From a virus: 31,515 nucleotides of DNA. The translations under genes and the position numbers were made by a program. Below the pieces are notes generated by a model. That model did no database searches, had not been told where the DNA came from, and worked only from the letters and a program-made list of their open reading frames with translations. Where the stretch lies: the IMG/VR virus record IMGVR_UViG_3300028895_000257, positions 1 through 31,515 of that record. One strand, given 5' to 3'. Below, piece by piece: positions 13,046-21,740 of the stretch; position 1 is the first letter of the stretch; each line of letters starts with the position of its first letter.

Positions 13046-13525
13046 ATGCCGTTCAAGTCGCTCGCCCTGCGCCTCAAAGAGGCCTTCGGCTTTCGCCAGA
13101 AGGCCGCTACCATCATTCCGACTACGCGAAAACAAGCGTACTATCGGACGATTGAGGGTATCGGCGAAGCCGGCAACCTTGCCGAAGGCATCACCCGACG
13201 GCAGCCCGTGTCCTTCTACTATGAGGACAAATGGCAAGAGCCCGGCGTGCCTGGTCGTGCCGGTGTGCGCGTGGGGAACCCGCACGCCATGTGGAAGGGG
13301 ACGAACGGCACGACGTACCTTCACCTCTACGTCGACCCGCGCAGTGCCACCGCTACCGGTGAGCTGCCGGGCTGGCGTACGTTCATTGTGAGCCGAATTC
13401 GTGGGGTCTCAACCCTCGAGCTCGGCAACACGTTCTTCGGGAAGCCCGTGCAGTTCGCACTGGGCCCCGGCTACAACCCGGCGTGGTACTCGGGGCAGGG
13501 GACGCCCCTGTACCTCGCCAAGTGA
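13046..13525 (+). CDS. WYL-domain-like protein in the head-assembly block
   Basis: This 159-aa protein matches the strand pattern of WYL domains: QPVSFYYEDKW (strand with paired Tyr), VRVGNPHAMWKGTNGTTYLH (the Pro-x-Ala/Leu turn and the strand before a Tyr-Leu) and GWRTFIVSRIRGVSTLELG (the R-x-F-x-x-x-R-I signature). WYL domains usually sense ligands in bacterial regulators and CRISPR or defence proteins. Here there is no helix-turn-helix, and it sits between portal and scaffold, so it may be a virion component or regulator carried in the capsid. The match is by pattern, not search. Spacing from the previous gene is 3 nt. Confidence 0.6.
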   Translation: MPFKSLALRLKEAFGFRQKAATIIPTTRKQAYYRTIEGIGEAGNLAEGITRRQPVSFYYEDKWQEPGVPGRAGVRVGNPHAMWKGTNGTTYLHLYVDPRSATATGELPGWRTFIVSRIRGVSTLELGNTFFGKPVQFALGPGYNPAWYSGQGTPLYLAK

Positions 13526-13542
13526 GAGACCAAGGGCAAGAC

Positions 13543-14298
13543 ATGGAAGAAGCAGCAGCAGCAGCACCCGAAGCCGTGGAAACGGCACCCGAAGCACCCG
13601 AAACTCCGGAGGTTGCCGAGACCCCGGAGGCGGAGGCACCCGAGGCACCTGACGGCCGCCCCGCGCTGTCGTGGGAAGAGGCGATGCGTCGGGTGCCGCC
13701 GGACATCGCGGCCTTGATGAAGGGCATGCAGGGCGACTACACGCGCAAGACGCAGGAGGTCGCCCAGATGAAGAAGGACGTCCTGCGCGAGCGCGAGGCG
13801 CTGCAGCGGGGATTCGCGCAGGTCAAGCCGAAGGACCCTGCCGAGCTCGGGGACTTCGACCCGTTCAACGAGGCGAGCGTGCAGGCACGCATCGAAGCCG
13901 AGGTCGCGAAGCGGCTGCAAGAAGCGCTCACGCCGATGCAGAGGGAATACGAGCTCATGGCGGCCGAAGAGGCGTACCAGGGCTTTGTACAGACGCATCC
14001 CGACTTCGAGACCGACACCGAGCTGCGTGCCGAGGTGCAGCAGGCGCTTGAGGCCAACCCGACGCTCGACCTGGAGACCGCCTACTATGCGGTCCAGGGC
14101 CGTCGCAACCGCCGGGCAGCGTCGGAAGCGACTGCTCGAGCGAAGGCCGAGCGCACAGCACGGCGCAAGGCAGCCGTCAAGGGGACAGGCATGCCCCGGA
14201 AGGGCACAGCCCCCCGGAAGCCCGCGGCGCGCGACCTGAAGAAGATGAGTCACGCCGACATCCTTGCCCTGGCGAAGGAACTTGCCGCGGGGCGGTGA
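13543..14298 (+). CDS. Scaffold protein
   Basis: This 251-aa protein is the likely internal scaffold for prohead assembly. The N-terminus is very acidic and Ala/Pro/Glu-rich with PEAPETPE-type repeats (about residues 2-35). It is followed by helical coiled coil (MKGMQGDYTRKTQEVAQMKKDVL), a central acidic helix region and a highly basic C-terminal tail (ARAKAERTARRKAAVKGT and KPAARDLKKM), the classic coat-binding end. It lies directly before the major capsid gene. ATG 13543 is supported by AAGGG spacing; the upstream in-frame start overlaps the WYL-like gene. Confidence 0.85.
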   Translation: MEEAAAAAPEAVETAPEAPETPEVAETPEAEAPEAPDGRPALSWEEAMRRVPPDIAALMKGMQGDYTRKTQEVAQMKKDVLREREALQRGFAQVKPKDPAELGDFDPFNEASVQARIEAEVAKRLQEALTPMQREYELMAAEEAYQGFVQTHPDFETDTELRAEVQQALEANPTLDLETAYYAVQGRRNRRAASEATARAKAERTARRKAAVKGTGMPRKGTAPRKPAARDLKKMSHADILALAKELAAGR

Positions 14299-14311
14299 CA
14301 CGCGATACACT
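14282..14311 (+). promoter_or_regulatory. Possible promoter before the major capsid gene
   Basis: TTGCCG (14282-14287), an 18-nt spacer and TACACT (14306-14311) lie at the end of the scaffold gene. They are followed by a 116-nt leader with short inverted repeats before the capsid start. A separate promoter here would help make capsid the most abundant protein. Both boxes are partial matches only. Confidence 0.4.
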
Positions 14312-14414
14312 GTCGGCACAGCTGACCACCCCATAGTGGAGTCTGCGAGTGCTCGGCAGTCCTCATGGATGACGCCCCCCAATACTGTCCAACCACGCAC
14401 TCGGAGGCCTTCGC

Positions 14415-15434
14415 ATGGCTCCCCCCACCTCGGTACTCAGTACCACCCTGCAGCTGCTGCGCGACAAGCTCGTCGACAACAGCTACCTCGCGCACCCGCT
14501 CTTCCGGGCCATCGAGCAGGCGGGCAACCTTGTCCGCGTCTCGGGCGGTTCCCGTGTCGAGCAGCCCGTCATCTTCGGCGAGCACTCGCAAATCACCGAG
14601 CTCACCAACGGCTTCGAGCCGGTGAACATGGCGGTCACCGACCCGTTCAACGTCGCGAAGTACGAGTACTCGAACTTCACGCAGCCCATCATCCTGTCGG
14701 CGGTTGAAGAGCTCGCCAACAAGGGCGAGACGGCCGTGGTGAACATCCTCGAAGCGAAGATGTCCAACGTGATGCTCGGCCTCCGCAAGGCGGTCTCGAA
14801 GCGCGTCTTCGTGGGCGGCAGCACCCTCGGCACCCTGCAGACCCTGAACGGCATGGGCACCGCGACCGTCGCCGCCGAGACCACGGGCTGGCTTGAGGGC
14901 GTGGCTACCGGCTCGCAGCTCAACACCGTCGGCGGTCTCGCCAAGACCACCTACCGCTCCGAAAACTGGTTCAACCAGTTGCAGGACGCGGGCGGCACGA
15001 TGAGCCTCGAAGACCTTGACGAGCTCTTCATCAACTGCCAAATCTTCAACCCCGCCGGCGAGTTCCCTGACCTGCTGTTCATGTCCCCGAGCGCCTTCGC
15101 CGCGTTCCAGGCCTTGCAACAGTCCTCGGTGCGCTACGTCAGCAGCAGCGACCGCGAGAGCCTCGACTCGGGCATGGTCGCCATGTGGCGCGGCGCCAAG
15201 ATCTACATCGAGCCGAACCTTGGCTACGCCAACGCCGCCGGCGCCAACGTGTCGGCCTTCGCGCTGTCCTCGTCGCAGTTCCAGCTGTACGCAGACACCG
15301 ACGCCTTCTTCACCGTGAGCGACATGCTGCCGGTGCCCGGCACGGCCACCAAGGCCGCGCAGGTCATTAGCCGCGTTCAGCTCGTCACCGGCCACCTCGC
15401 CTCGCACGGTGTCCTTCTCAACGCGGAGAGCTGA
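14415..15434 (+). CDS. Major capsid protein (HK97-like fold expected)
   Basis: This 339-aa protein builds the head shell. It follows the scaffold and is followed by a decoration-type protein, the standard order. Sequence features include an N-terminal helix (PPTSVLSTTLQLLRDKLVDN), the long PVIFGEHSQITELTNGFEPV segment, and a C-terminal region with the G-rich strands and SDMLPVPGTATKAAQVISRV. No lambda-like scaffold domain is fused. The start ATG 14415 is supported by GGAGG 8 nt upstream. Codon use is strongly G/C at third positions, as expected for a highly expressed gene of this phage. Confidence 0.88.
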   Translation: MAPPTSVLSTTLQLLRDKLVDNSYLAHPLFRAIEQAGNLVRVSGGSRVEQPVIFGEHSQITELTNGFEPVNMAVTDPFNVAKYEYSNFTQPIILSAVEELANKGETAVVNILEAKMSNVMLGLRKAVSKRVFVGGSTLGTLQTLNGMGTATVAAETTGWLEGVATGSQLNTVGGLAKTTYRSENWFNQLQDAGGTMSLEDLDELFINCQIFNPAGEFPDLLFMSPSAFAAFQALQQSSVRYVSSSDRESLDSGMVAMWRGAKIYIEPNLGYANAAGANVSAFALSSSQFQLYADTDAFFTVSDMLPVPGTATKAAQVISRVQLVTGHLASHGVLLNAES

Positions 15435-15436
15435 CC

Positions 15437-15868
15437 ATGGCTACCTCGTCTCTCATTCAGTTCCTTGCGGCCGGTGAGGCTGGAGACAGCTCCAACCGCC
15501 GCCAGGTCGAGACCTTCCTTGCAGGTGGTGCGATTTCCGAAGGCGACTGGGTCGCGCTCGACTCCTCGCAGGCGGGTGCCGACCGCGTGCTGTACGTCGT
15601 CGAGGCCGCCGCCTCGGCCACGGGTGGTGTCGCCATCGGTGTCGCCACCGAGGACGCCGCTGCGGGTGAGCGCCTCGACGTCGTCGTCGCCGGCTACTAC
15701 CCGACCGCGAAGGTCACCACGGGCGTCGCGCTCAACGCTCCGCTGTCGGTGGACACCACCAACGGCCGGGCCGACGCTGCCGACGCTGCGAACGTGGTCA
15801 TCTGCGGCGTGTGCCTTGAGCTCGCCGCGGCCAACGTCGCGCCGGTGCACGTGTACAAGCGGTTCTGA
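15437..15868 (+). CDS. Head decoration/cement-type protein
   Basis: This 143-aa, Ala/Gly/Val-rich beta protein follows the capsid gene after 2 nt, so the two are coupled. The segments GGAISEGDWVALDSS, GVAIGVATEDAAAGERLDVVVAG and a late CLELAAANVAPVHVYKRF resemble small capsid-stabilising proteins of the DUF2190/lambda gpD style, which attach to the assembled shell. The call rests on position, size and strand pattern; no catalytic motif is present. Confidence 0.7.
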   Translation: MATSSLIQFLAAGEAGDSSNRRQVETFLAGGAISEGDWVALDSSQAGADRVLYVVEAAASATGGVAIGVATEDAAAGERLDVVVAGYYPTAKVTTGVALNAPLSVDTTNGRADAADAANVVICGVCLELAAANVAPVHVYKRF

Positions 15869-15884
15869 GGCTCCCCCAGCCTCC

Positions 15885-15920
15885 GGGTCGGTCGATGTCC
15901 TTGCCCGCATCGGCCGACCC
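15885..15920 (+). terminator. Strong 13-bp hairpin between decoration and adaptor genes
   Basis: GGGTCGGTCGATG (15885-15897) pairs over its full length with CATCGGCCGACCC (15908-15920), counting one G-U pair, with a 10-nt loop. It lies 17 nt after the decoration gene stop in an 82-nt gap. There is no clear U-run (ACCTTCTTCC follows), so it may be a partial terminator, an mRNA-stabilising element or a processing site that keeps capsid RNA high. Confidence 0.55.
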
Positions 15921-15950
15921 ACCTTCTTCCAGGGCATGCGGTGACGTGAC

Positions 15951-17288
15951 ATGAACCTCGCAGACCTGCGGGCGTTCTTGGGCAACCTGCTCGACTACGA
16001 CCCCACGAACGTCACCTACGAAAACCAGCTGACAACGCTGCTCAACGACGCGCAGACGCGCATCTTGACCGACCGCCCGTGGTCGTTCAGCGTCGTCGAG
16101 GACGACCTCGAGGTGCGGACCGACGCGCCGTTCACCCTCGCGGCCACCAACGGCTCGGCCACAGTCACCGGCACCGGCTTCCCGGTGTCGCCCTCGACGG
16201 TGCGGCCCGGCAGCACGCTTGACGGCGGCACGGTTCGCATCGACGGCCGTGAGTACGAGGTCGCGTGGGTCGCGAACAGCACGACGCTGTACCTCACGAC
16301 GCAGTTCGTTGGCACCACGGGCAGCTACGACACGACGGTGCGGCAGCGCCAGGTCTACATGCCGTCCGACACGATGACCGTCGAGAGCGTGCTCGACATG
16401 ACCGACGCACTGCCCCGCACGCAGGTGCAGCTGTCGAAGTGGACGCGGGACGACGTCCAGCTTGACCCCAACCAGCTCGGAACGCCGACCGCCTTCATGC
16501 CCTCTCGTAGCCGCAGGGTGCGGGCCCCTCGGGCAGCTACGGGCGTCGCGGTCACCACCCCCGGGGCAGGTCGCGGCGTGCGGACGCTCCAGGTCTACAT
16601 GGTCAACGTGCGGGCTCCCGGCACGTCGGCCCCGGTCGAATACCCAGCACAGTACTCGGGCGGCTTCGAGTCGGCGCTGTCCCCGGCGTTCGACATCACG
16701 CTGCAGGACAACGAAGAGCTGTCGCTCACCCCCGAGACGCTCAACAACCAGACCGGGCTGTACCGTCGCTACTACTTCACCTGCACCGAGCTCGGCATCG
16801 ACGCCCCGGTGCGCATCCGAGACGCGTCACTCAGCACCGACACGGTCTCGCCGGCGGGCGCCACCACCATCGCAGCGGACACCCGCGTGTCGCTGCTGCA
16901 GTCGCAGGCCTTCGCCGAGACGGCGCTGCGCTACCGCACGACCGGGGGCGTGTACCGCGGCTTCGAGCTGTACCCGCATCCGAGCGAGAACACCCGAATG
17001 CGCCTGCGCCGGCTCATGGCGCCGCAGGACATGCAGGAAGACCACGACACGCCGCTTGTTCCCGAGGCCTACGCGCAGGTCATCGCCTACGCTGCCATGG
17101 AACAGCTGTGTCTCAAGCACGACAACGCGGCGCTGTCGCAGGTCTACGCCCGCAAGAAGATGGCGTTGTTCCAGGCGATGGAAGCGCGCTACCTGAAGGG
17201 TGTGCCCCGGCGCATCATCAAGGGCGAGCGGTACACGAACGCCCGGTACTACCCGAACCCCTACGGCCCCCTCACCTTCACGCCCTGA
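15951..17288 (+). CDS. Head-tail adaptor/neck protein
   Basis: This 445-aa protein is larger than the usual ~200-aa podovirus adaptor. The helical start (MNLADLRAFLGNLLDYDP, TTLLNDAQTRILTDRPW) is typical of portal-docking proteins. A long beta insertion follows (about 60-300, with many Ser/Thr/Val strands). The last part again resembles a neck protein: PEAYAQVIAYAAMEQLCLKHDN, then ARKKMALFQAMEARYLKGV. It likely bridges portal and tail nozzle. Its position after head genes supports this. The Shine-Dalgarno site is weak. Confidence 0.72.
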   Translation: MNLADLRAFLGNLLDYDPTNVTYENQLTTLLNDAQTRILTDRPWSFSVVEDDLEVRTDAPFTLAATNGSATVTGTGFPVSPSTVRPGSTLDGGTVRIDGREYEVAWVANSTTLYLTTQFVGTTGSYDTTVRQRQVYMPSDTMTVESVLDMTDALPRTQVQLSKWTRDDVQLDPNQLGTPTAFMPSRSRRVRAPRAATGVAVTTPGAGRGVRTLQVYMVNVRAPGTSAPVEYPAQYSGGFESALSPAFDITLQDNEELSLTPETLNNQTGLYRRYYFTCTELGIDAPVRIRDASLSTDTVSPAGATTIAADTRVSLLQSQAFAETALRYRTTGGVYRGFELYPHPSENTRMRLRRLMAPQDMQEDHDTPLVPEAYAQVIAYAAMEQLCLKHDNAALSQVYARKKMALFQAMEARYLKGVPRRIIKGERYTNARYYPNPYGPLTFTP

Positions 17289-17297
17289 GGAGGCACC

Positions 17298-19460
17298 ATG
17301 CGCGGCACCACCTTCCAGGCGCCCACGGCGGGCGGCGTCGAGACCCGACTGCCCGGCAACCCGCAGAACGCGCAGGAGCTTGAGAACTGGACAATCGACC
17401 CGCGAACCGGTGGGTTCTCGTCCCGTGTTGGGTACGAGCGTTGGAACCCAAATCAAGCCGCAGGATTCTCGCCTTTCGGCACTACTGGACCGGTCTACAG
17501 TCTGCACGTTGCGCAGCACCTCGCCCAAGGCGCCCGACAGGTCGTCATGTTCGAGGCCGATGGGGCGCTGCAGCTCGTGTACGACATTGCCGGCACCGGG
17601 GTGACCCGCACGGTGCAGGCCAACCGGCACATTCCGACGGCGACCGAGGCGGGCAGCTGGTACACCGACATCGGCGACCGCACGGTTGTGACCAACGGCG
17701 TCGACCGCCCCGTCATCGTCCGCCCGTGGCCCCTGGGCGACATCACCGAATCGGCGAGCGCCATCGGCAACACGGTCCGCGCTCTGGGCTTCGGGGGTTT
17801 CCCCCCTCCAATCGAGCCCATGCGCAATGAACCCATGGATCCCGGCACACAGTCACAGCGGACAGCCTCGGGCGGCCGCTTGGCGCTGTGGTGCCCCTTT
17901 TCGGCCGGCGTCCCTGGCGAGACCGCGGGGCGGTGGGGGCTTGGCTTTCCGAGGGGCGAGGCCGACAGCGACCAGCAATCGCTGTTCGACTGGTCGGTGA
18001 GCTTCATCACCGACACGGGGAGCGAGTCGCCCCTGTCGACACCGGCCACGCTGTCGTGGACGATGCCGACGACAGCAAAAGGCTTTCGGGCAGCGATTGC
18101 GCTGCGTGTGCCCACCGGTCCCGACGGCACGGTAGGGCGGGTGCTCTACCGCACCCCCAACTACTCCGACGACTACGTGCGGCAGGGCGATGACCGGTTG
18201 TACGAGGTCGGGCGCATCCGCAACAACGTCGACGACATCTACTTCGACGCGGTGACGACGGCGAACCTACTGGTGCCGGCTCCCACCGTGCCTACCGTCG
18301 GGCTGCCAGCTCCGCGCGCCCGCTTCTCGGCGTTCTGGGCTGGGTCGCTCTGGCTCGATGGTGGCCTCGAGGACGCCGACACGCTGTACTACAGCCGGCC
18401 AGGCCGCATCGAGGAGTTCGCGGCCGATGGCTTCCTGCGCCTCGGCGGGCAGACGGCCGGGGGCGTCACCTGTATCTTCCCCCACTACGCGGCCCTCGTC
18501 GTGTTCCGCGAGAACGCGGTCGACGTGGTGACAGGCGACGCGGCCTCAGGGTTCTCCTCCTCGACCATCGCGACCGGGGTGACGTGCCGAGCCCCCCACA
18601 GTGTCGCCGCGGTTCCCGGTCTTGGCCTTGTGTTCCTGGCGCTCGACGGCGTGTACGCCATCGTCGGGGGCTTGCAGGGTGGCAGCACCTTCGACGTGCT
18701 CAAGCTCACGACCTCGCAGCAGGAGCTCATCGAGCGCCTCACCCCCGACCTGCACCCGAAGGCGGTGGGGGCCTACAGCGCGAAGACGCGCGAATACCAC
18801 GTCTATGCCCCCGCAGACGGACAGGACCGCCCGTCGCTGGGCTTCGTACTGCACCTCGACCTGCTCGAGACGTCCCTGTCCCCCTGGTCGACCCGCACGG
18901 GGTTCCCGGTGGGGGCCTTGTCGACGCTCTACGACGGCACGCTCATCTTCGGGCATCACACCGGGTTCGAGGCCGGTGCGAACAGTGAAGCGGGGCTGTT
19001 CCTCATCACTGGGCGGCGGGCGATGGGGGGCACCATCGTCGAGCAGTCCTTCGTGTACGCCGACCCGCCCACGAGCATCTACCGGTCGGTGTGGAACGAC
19101 CTCGGAGACCCGCAGCAGCAGAAGCAGGTGCAGTACGTGACGGTGTGGGTGCTCACCACCGGGCAACCCGTCGTCACGGTGAAGCACCTCAAGGACTTCT
19201 CGCTCACCGCTGTCGAGGAGCGGAGCTACCAAGCGCAGCCCCCCGACGCGACCGGATTGCCCGTGTTCAACACTGCCACCCTCGGCACGGCCACGCAGTA
19301 CAGGCAGGCTCGGCTTGTGCCTCTGCGGGTGTCGGTCGCCCAGATGTCGTGCGCCTGGTTTGCGTTCGAGATGTCGACGACCGACGACCTTGTGCTCGTG
19401 GGCTACGAGGTAGAGTACAAGATGGGCAAGACCCGCACGACGATGGGGGTGAGGGCGTGA
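17298..19460 (+). CDS. Tail nozzle/stabilisation-type protein (beta-propeller-like)
   Basis: This 720-aa beta-rich protein starts MRGTTFQAPTAGGVETRLPG and has repeated strands with Gly/Asp turns and many Trp and Tyr, such as LENWTIDPRTGGFSSRVGYERW and RARFSAFWAGSLWLDGGLEDADTLYYS. This is the architecture of P22 gp10-like stabilisation proteins and podovirus nozzle proteins that cap the tail and hold DNA. It follows the adaptor gene and is followed by further tail proteins. Assignment is from position, length and strand pattern. SD is in AGGAGGC 5 nt upstream. Confidence 0.72.
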   Translation: MRGTTFQAPTAGGVETRLPGNPQNAQELENWTIDPRTGGFSSRVGYERWNPNQAAGFSPFGTTGPVYSLHVAQHLAQGARQVVMFEADGALQLVYDIAGTGVTRTVQANRHIPTATEAGSWYTDIGDRTVVTNGVDRPVIVRPWPLGDITESASAIGNTVRALGFGGFPPPIEPMRNEPMDPGTQSQRTASGGRLALWCPFSAGVPGETAGRWGLGFPRGEADSDQQSLFDWSVSFITDTGSESPLSTPATLSWTMPTTAKGFRAAIALRVPTGPDGTVGRVLYRTPNYSDDYVRQGDDRLYEVGRIRNNVDDIYFDAVTTANLLVPAPTVPTVGLPAPRARFSAFWAGSLWLDGGLEDADTLYYSRPGRIEEFAADGFLRLGGQTAGGVTCIFPHYAALVVFRENAVDVVTGDAASGFSSSTIATGVTCRAPHSVAAVPGLGLVFLALDGVYAIVGGLQGGSTFDVLKLTTSQQELIERLTPDLHPKAVGAYSAKTREYHVYAPADGQDRPSLGFVLHLDLLETSLSPWSTRTGFPVGALSTLYDGTLIFGHHTGFEAGANSEAGLFLITGRRAMGGTIVEQSFVYADPPTSIYRSVWNDLGDPQQQKQVQYVTVWVLTTGQPVVTVKHLKDFSLTAVEERSYQAQPPDATGLPVFNTATLGTATQYRQARLVPLRVSVAQMSCAWFAFEMSTTDDLVLVGYEVEYKMGKTRTTMGVRA

Positions 19461-20113
19461 AGAAGTGGACCCAGCGCGAGGTGCGGCAGGGGGGCGTTGT
19501 GTCTCCCGACAGCATTCAGCGCGAGATGACGAGCTCGCAGTCAAGCATCACCGCCCTCGACCGTTCGCAGCTTCCTGCGGCGTGCATCGACGAGACACGC
19601 CTCGTTGACTACGCGCTGCACCGGTTCTACCTCGAAAACCCATGGGGAATCACCGGGGAGCAGGAGGCGGTCGTCGACGACGACACGCCGCTGAACAACT
19701 GGAAGGCCTTCACCTACCAGCTCTACACGGGTGGCTGGACTACGGTCGCGACTACGACGCTCACGGCGTTCAAGGGCGGCAGTCTCTTCGCGGAGTGGGC
19801 GGGGAACGCCTACGTCTACCCGGCGTCAACGCAGCCACTGCTCGCCAACGTCGAGGGCGTGCCTCGCTACGTCCGGCTGCGCCTGCTCGTCGCGGGCCGC
19901 GTGCTCGTCGAAGAGCTCGGCCCGGCGATGCACGAGGGCTTTCGCATCTTCGGCACCGGCATCTTCGAGCAGGGCGACCTTCCGGTTGAGGCGCAGATAC
20001 GACTCACCGACACGACGTACGACGACATCATCGAGGAGCACAGCAGCAACGACCCGCTGTGTCAGGCGCACGTCTACTCCATGCGCTTCCTTGGCATTGG
20101 AAGGTGGCGATGA
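19457..20113 (+). CDS. Tail-associated virion protein, 218 aa
   Basis: No family is named with confidence. GTG 19457 overlaps the preceding stop (GTGA), with a GAGG site just upstream. The product is beta-rich with aromatic residues (TYQLYTGGWTTVATTTLTAF, SLFAEWAGNAYVYP) and a conserved-looking helix-to-strand end (VEAQIRLTDTTYDDIIEEH, VYSMRFLGIGRW). It lies between the nozzle-like protein and two fibre-type proteins, so it is probably part of the tail tip or its adaptor. Confidence 0.68.
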   Translation: MKKWTQREVRQGGVVSPDSIQREMTSSQSSITALDRSQLPAACIDETRLVDYALHRFYLENPWGITGEQEAVVDDDTPLNNWKAFTYQLYTGGWTTVATTTLTAFKGGSLFAEWAGNAYVYPASTQPLLANVEGVPRYVRLRLLVAGRVLVEELGPAMHEGFRIFGTGIFEQGDLPVEAQIRLTDTTYDDIIEEHSSNDPLCQAHVYSMRFLGIGRWR

Positions 20114-21012
20114 GCCGAATCAACCGGGCCCGCATCGTCGACGGCGACGACGTCACCGCGGCCAGTCTCAACGACCGCTTTGACGACTTCTCGCAGGCAG
20201 GTGCTCTCGACCAGTTCAACACCCGCGACGGGGCGGTCGACCTTCCGCAGCTCGCGAAGACGGGGTTCCAAGCACCGTTCATGCAGGTCGACGACCTTGG
20301 GAAGAGCGACCTGCTGCACGCGGCCCCGGTGAGCGACAGCGCGAAGGGCACCACACCAGGGTCGTTTTCGGTGCTCCAAGACGGGGCGGCGAATCCGACA
20401 ATCGCCACCTATACGGGCGGCCTCAGCATCACGACGAACGACGTGCTGCGCGTGTACTGGTCGCTGTCCGTCGCTGCCGAGCTCTCTGGCACACCCTGGG
20501 CGCTGGGCTTGCAGTACAACACCATCACCGGCACGGGCGGCGGTGGGAACCTGGACGTCTCGACCTCGGCCGGCTGCTTCGCGGCGTGGCTGCAATGGGA
20601 CGTCACCGACGCCACGCTCACCAACTGGACCGAGGTGCCGGGGCAGGGCGACTTTCAGACGCTCATCGGGGGCGGGTACTACGGCAACACGCTGCAGAAC
20701 TGCGGCGCAACCACCATCATTCCGCTGTGGTCGGTCTGGATGCGGAACGTCCGCAACGGCGACAGCAGCTCTGGCGCGAGAGAGGAGACGCGCGACGCTG
20801 GCTGGCGTGGTGTCTCGGGCTCGTGGCACTACGTGTCGGGCTTCACGCGCACCATCTACGGTCTAAGAGTCGTGATACTCGGCGTCATGCACCCGTACCG
20901 GGCAACAACGGGCGGCACCAACGCCCTTGTGCACGACATCGCGCCTGCTGGAGGAGTAAGCCTGCAGTACACTGGCGGCAGGCTCGTCACCATGGTCAAC
21001 AGGATCAAGTAG
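20110..21012 (+). CDS. Tail fibre/virion protein A, 300 aa
   Basis: ATG 20110 overlaps the previous stop (ATGA). The first ~45 residues (SRINRARIVDGDDVTAASLNDRFDDF then FNTRDGAVDLPQL) form an N-terminal module also seen in the next gene. The rest is beta-rich with Gly/Thr/Trp (LGLQYNTITGTGGGGNLDVS, FAAWLQWDVTDATLTNW, PLWSVWMRNVRNGD), like a virion attachment domain. It is likely a fibre or tail-surface protein. No catalytic motif for a depolymerase is visible. Confidence 0.65.
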   Translation: MSRINRARIVDGDDVTAASLNDRFDDFSQAGALDQFNTRDGAVDLPQLAKTGFQAPFMQVDDLGKSDLLHAAPVSDSAKGTTPGSFSVLQDGAANPTIATYTGGLSITTNDVLRVYWSLSVAAELSGTPWALGLQYNTITGTGGGGNLDVSTSAGCFAAWLQWDVTDATLTNWTEVPGQGDFQTLIGGGYYGNTLQNCGATTIIPLWSVWMRNVRNGDSSSGAREETRDAGWRGVSGSWHYVSGFTRTIYGLRVVILGVMHPYRATTGGTNALVHDIAPAGGVSLQYTGGRLVTMVNRIK

Positions 21013-21732
21013 ATGGCGTACAGCAAGCCCAACACGTTTGCCGACGGGACGACGCTGCTTGCCACCGAGGTGCAGGGCAACGTCGACGCGCTGCGGGTGT
21101 ACCTGCACGACGGCATCGTGCAAGCCGACCTGCTCGCTTCTCAGTGGGTGGACACCCGGCACGTACAGCCTCCGCGCTACGACGCCATCACCGGTCTGCA
21201 GCACGGCGTGACCGGCTACCAGGGCGGGCAGTCCTCGGGGGCACTGGTGCAGCTCCAGTTCTCGACGAGCTACCTCACTGGCGCGGGCTTCGGCACGTCG
21301 CTGGCGGCCTGGCGGCGCGTCCCGACGACCTCGTTTGACCTCGACCTGCGCCGAGACGCGAAGTGTCTGCTGCACTGGGCTGTCGAGGTGGAGAGCGGCC
21401 CCGACGACGTGCCCGCGGTGACGGGGCGCACCCCTGCCGTCGGTGACCGGTACGCCTACTTCGCCCCCTACGTCGCGACGCTGGATGCCGCGGGGCGAAA
21501 CGTGCTCGACGCGCAGGAGGTCAAGAACAACCCCGACGGCTTCAACAGCACCGCGCCCCTCGGGGCCGACCGCCCGTACACGCCCGCGAACGGATACGGG
21601 CGGCGCACCGGCGTGCTGGCTTTCGAGCGCAGCGCGGGGACCCGCACGACCTGCGGGCTGTGCACGTGGACGCAGATTGACCGGTCTGCCGTCGTCAATT
21701 GGTCGGTTGCTCTCGAAGTCTGGTACCTGTAG
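21013..21732 (+). CDS. Tail fibre/virion protein B, 239 aa (related to A)
   Basis: It follows A directly. The N-terminal module (MAYSKPNTFADGTTLLATEV, GNVDALRVYLHDGIVQADLL) has the same layout as that of A: F/I-x-DG, then a helix, then a DG-I-x-x-x-DL strand. The following WVDTRHVQPPRYDAITGLQHGVTGYQGG segment and the beta-rich rest are typical of podovirus tail proteins. Probably a paralogue that assembles with A on the tail. Confidence 0.68.
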   Translation: MAYSKPNTFADGTTLLATEVQGNVDALRVYLHDGIVQADLLASQWVDTRHVQPPRYDAITGLQHGVTGYQGGQSSGALVQLQFSTSYLTGAGFGTSLAAWRRVPTTSFDLDLRRDAKCLLHWAVEVESGPDDVPAVTGRTPAVGDRYAYFAPYVATLDAAGRNVLDAQEVKNNPDGFNSTAPLGADRPYTPANGYGRRTGVLAFERSAGTRTTCGLCTWTQIDRSAVVNWSVALEVWYL

Positions 21733-21740
21733 GAGGTCGC

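Noticed and set aside
14250-15407. 385-codon open frame on the minus strand
   Set aside because: Antisense to the major capsid gene, whose start, ribosome site and neighbours are convincing.
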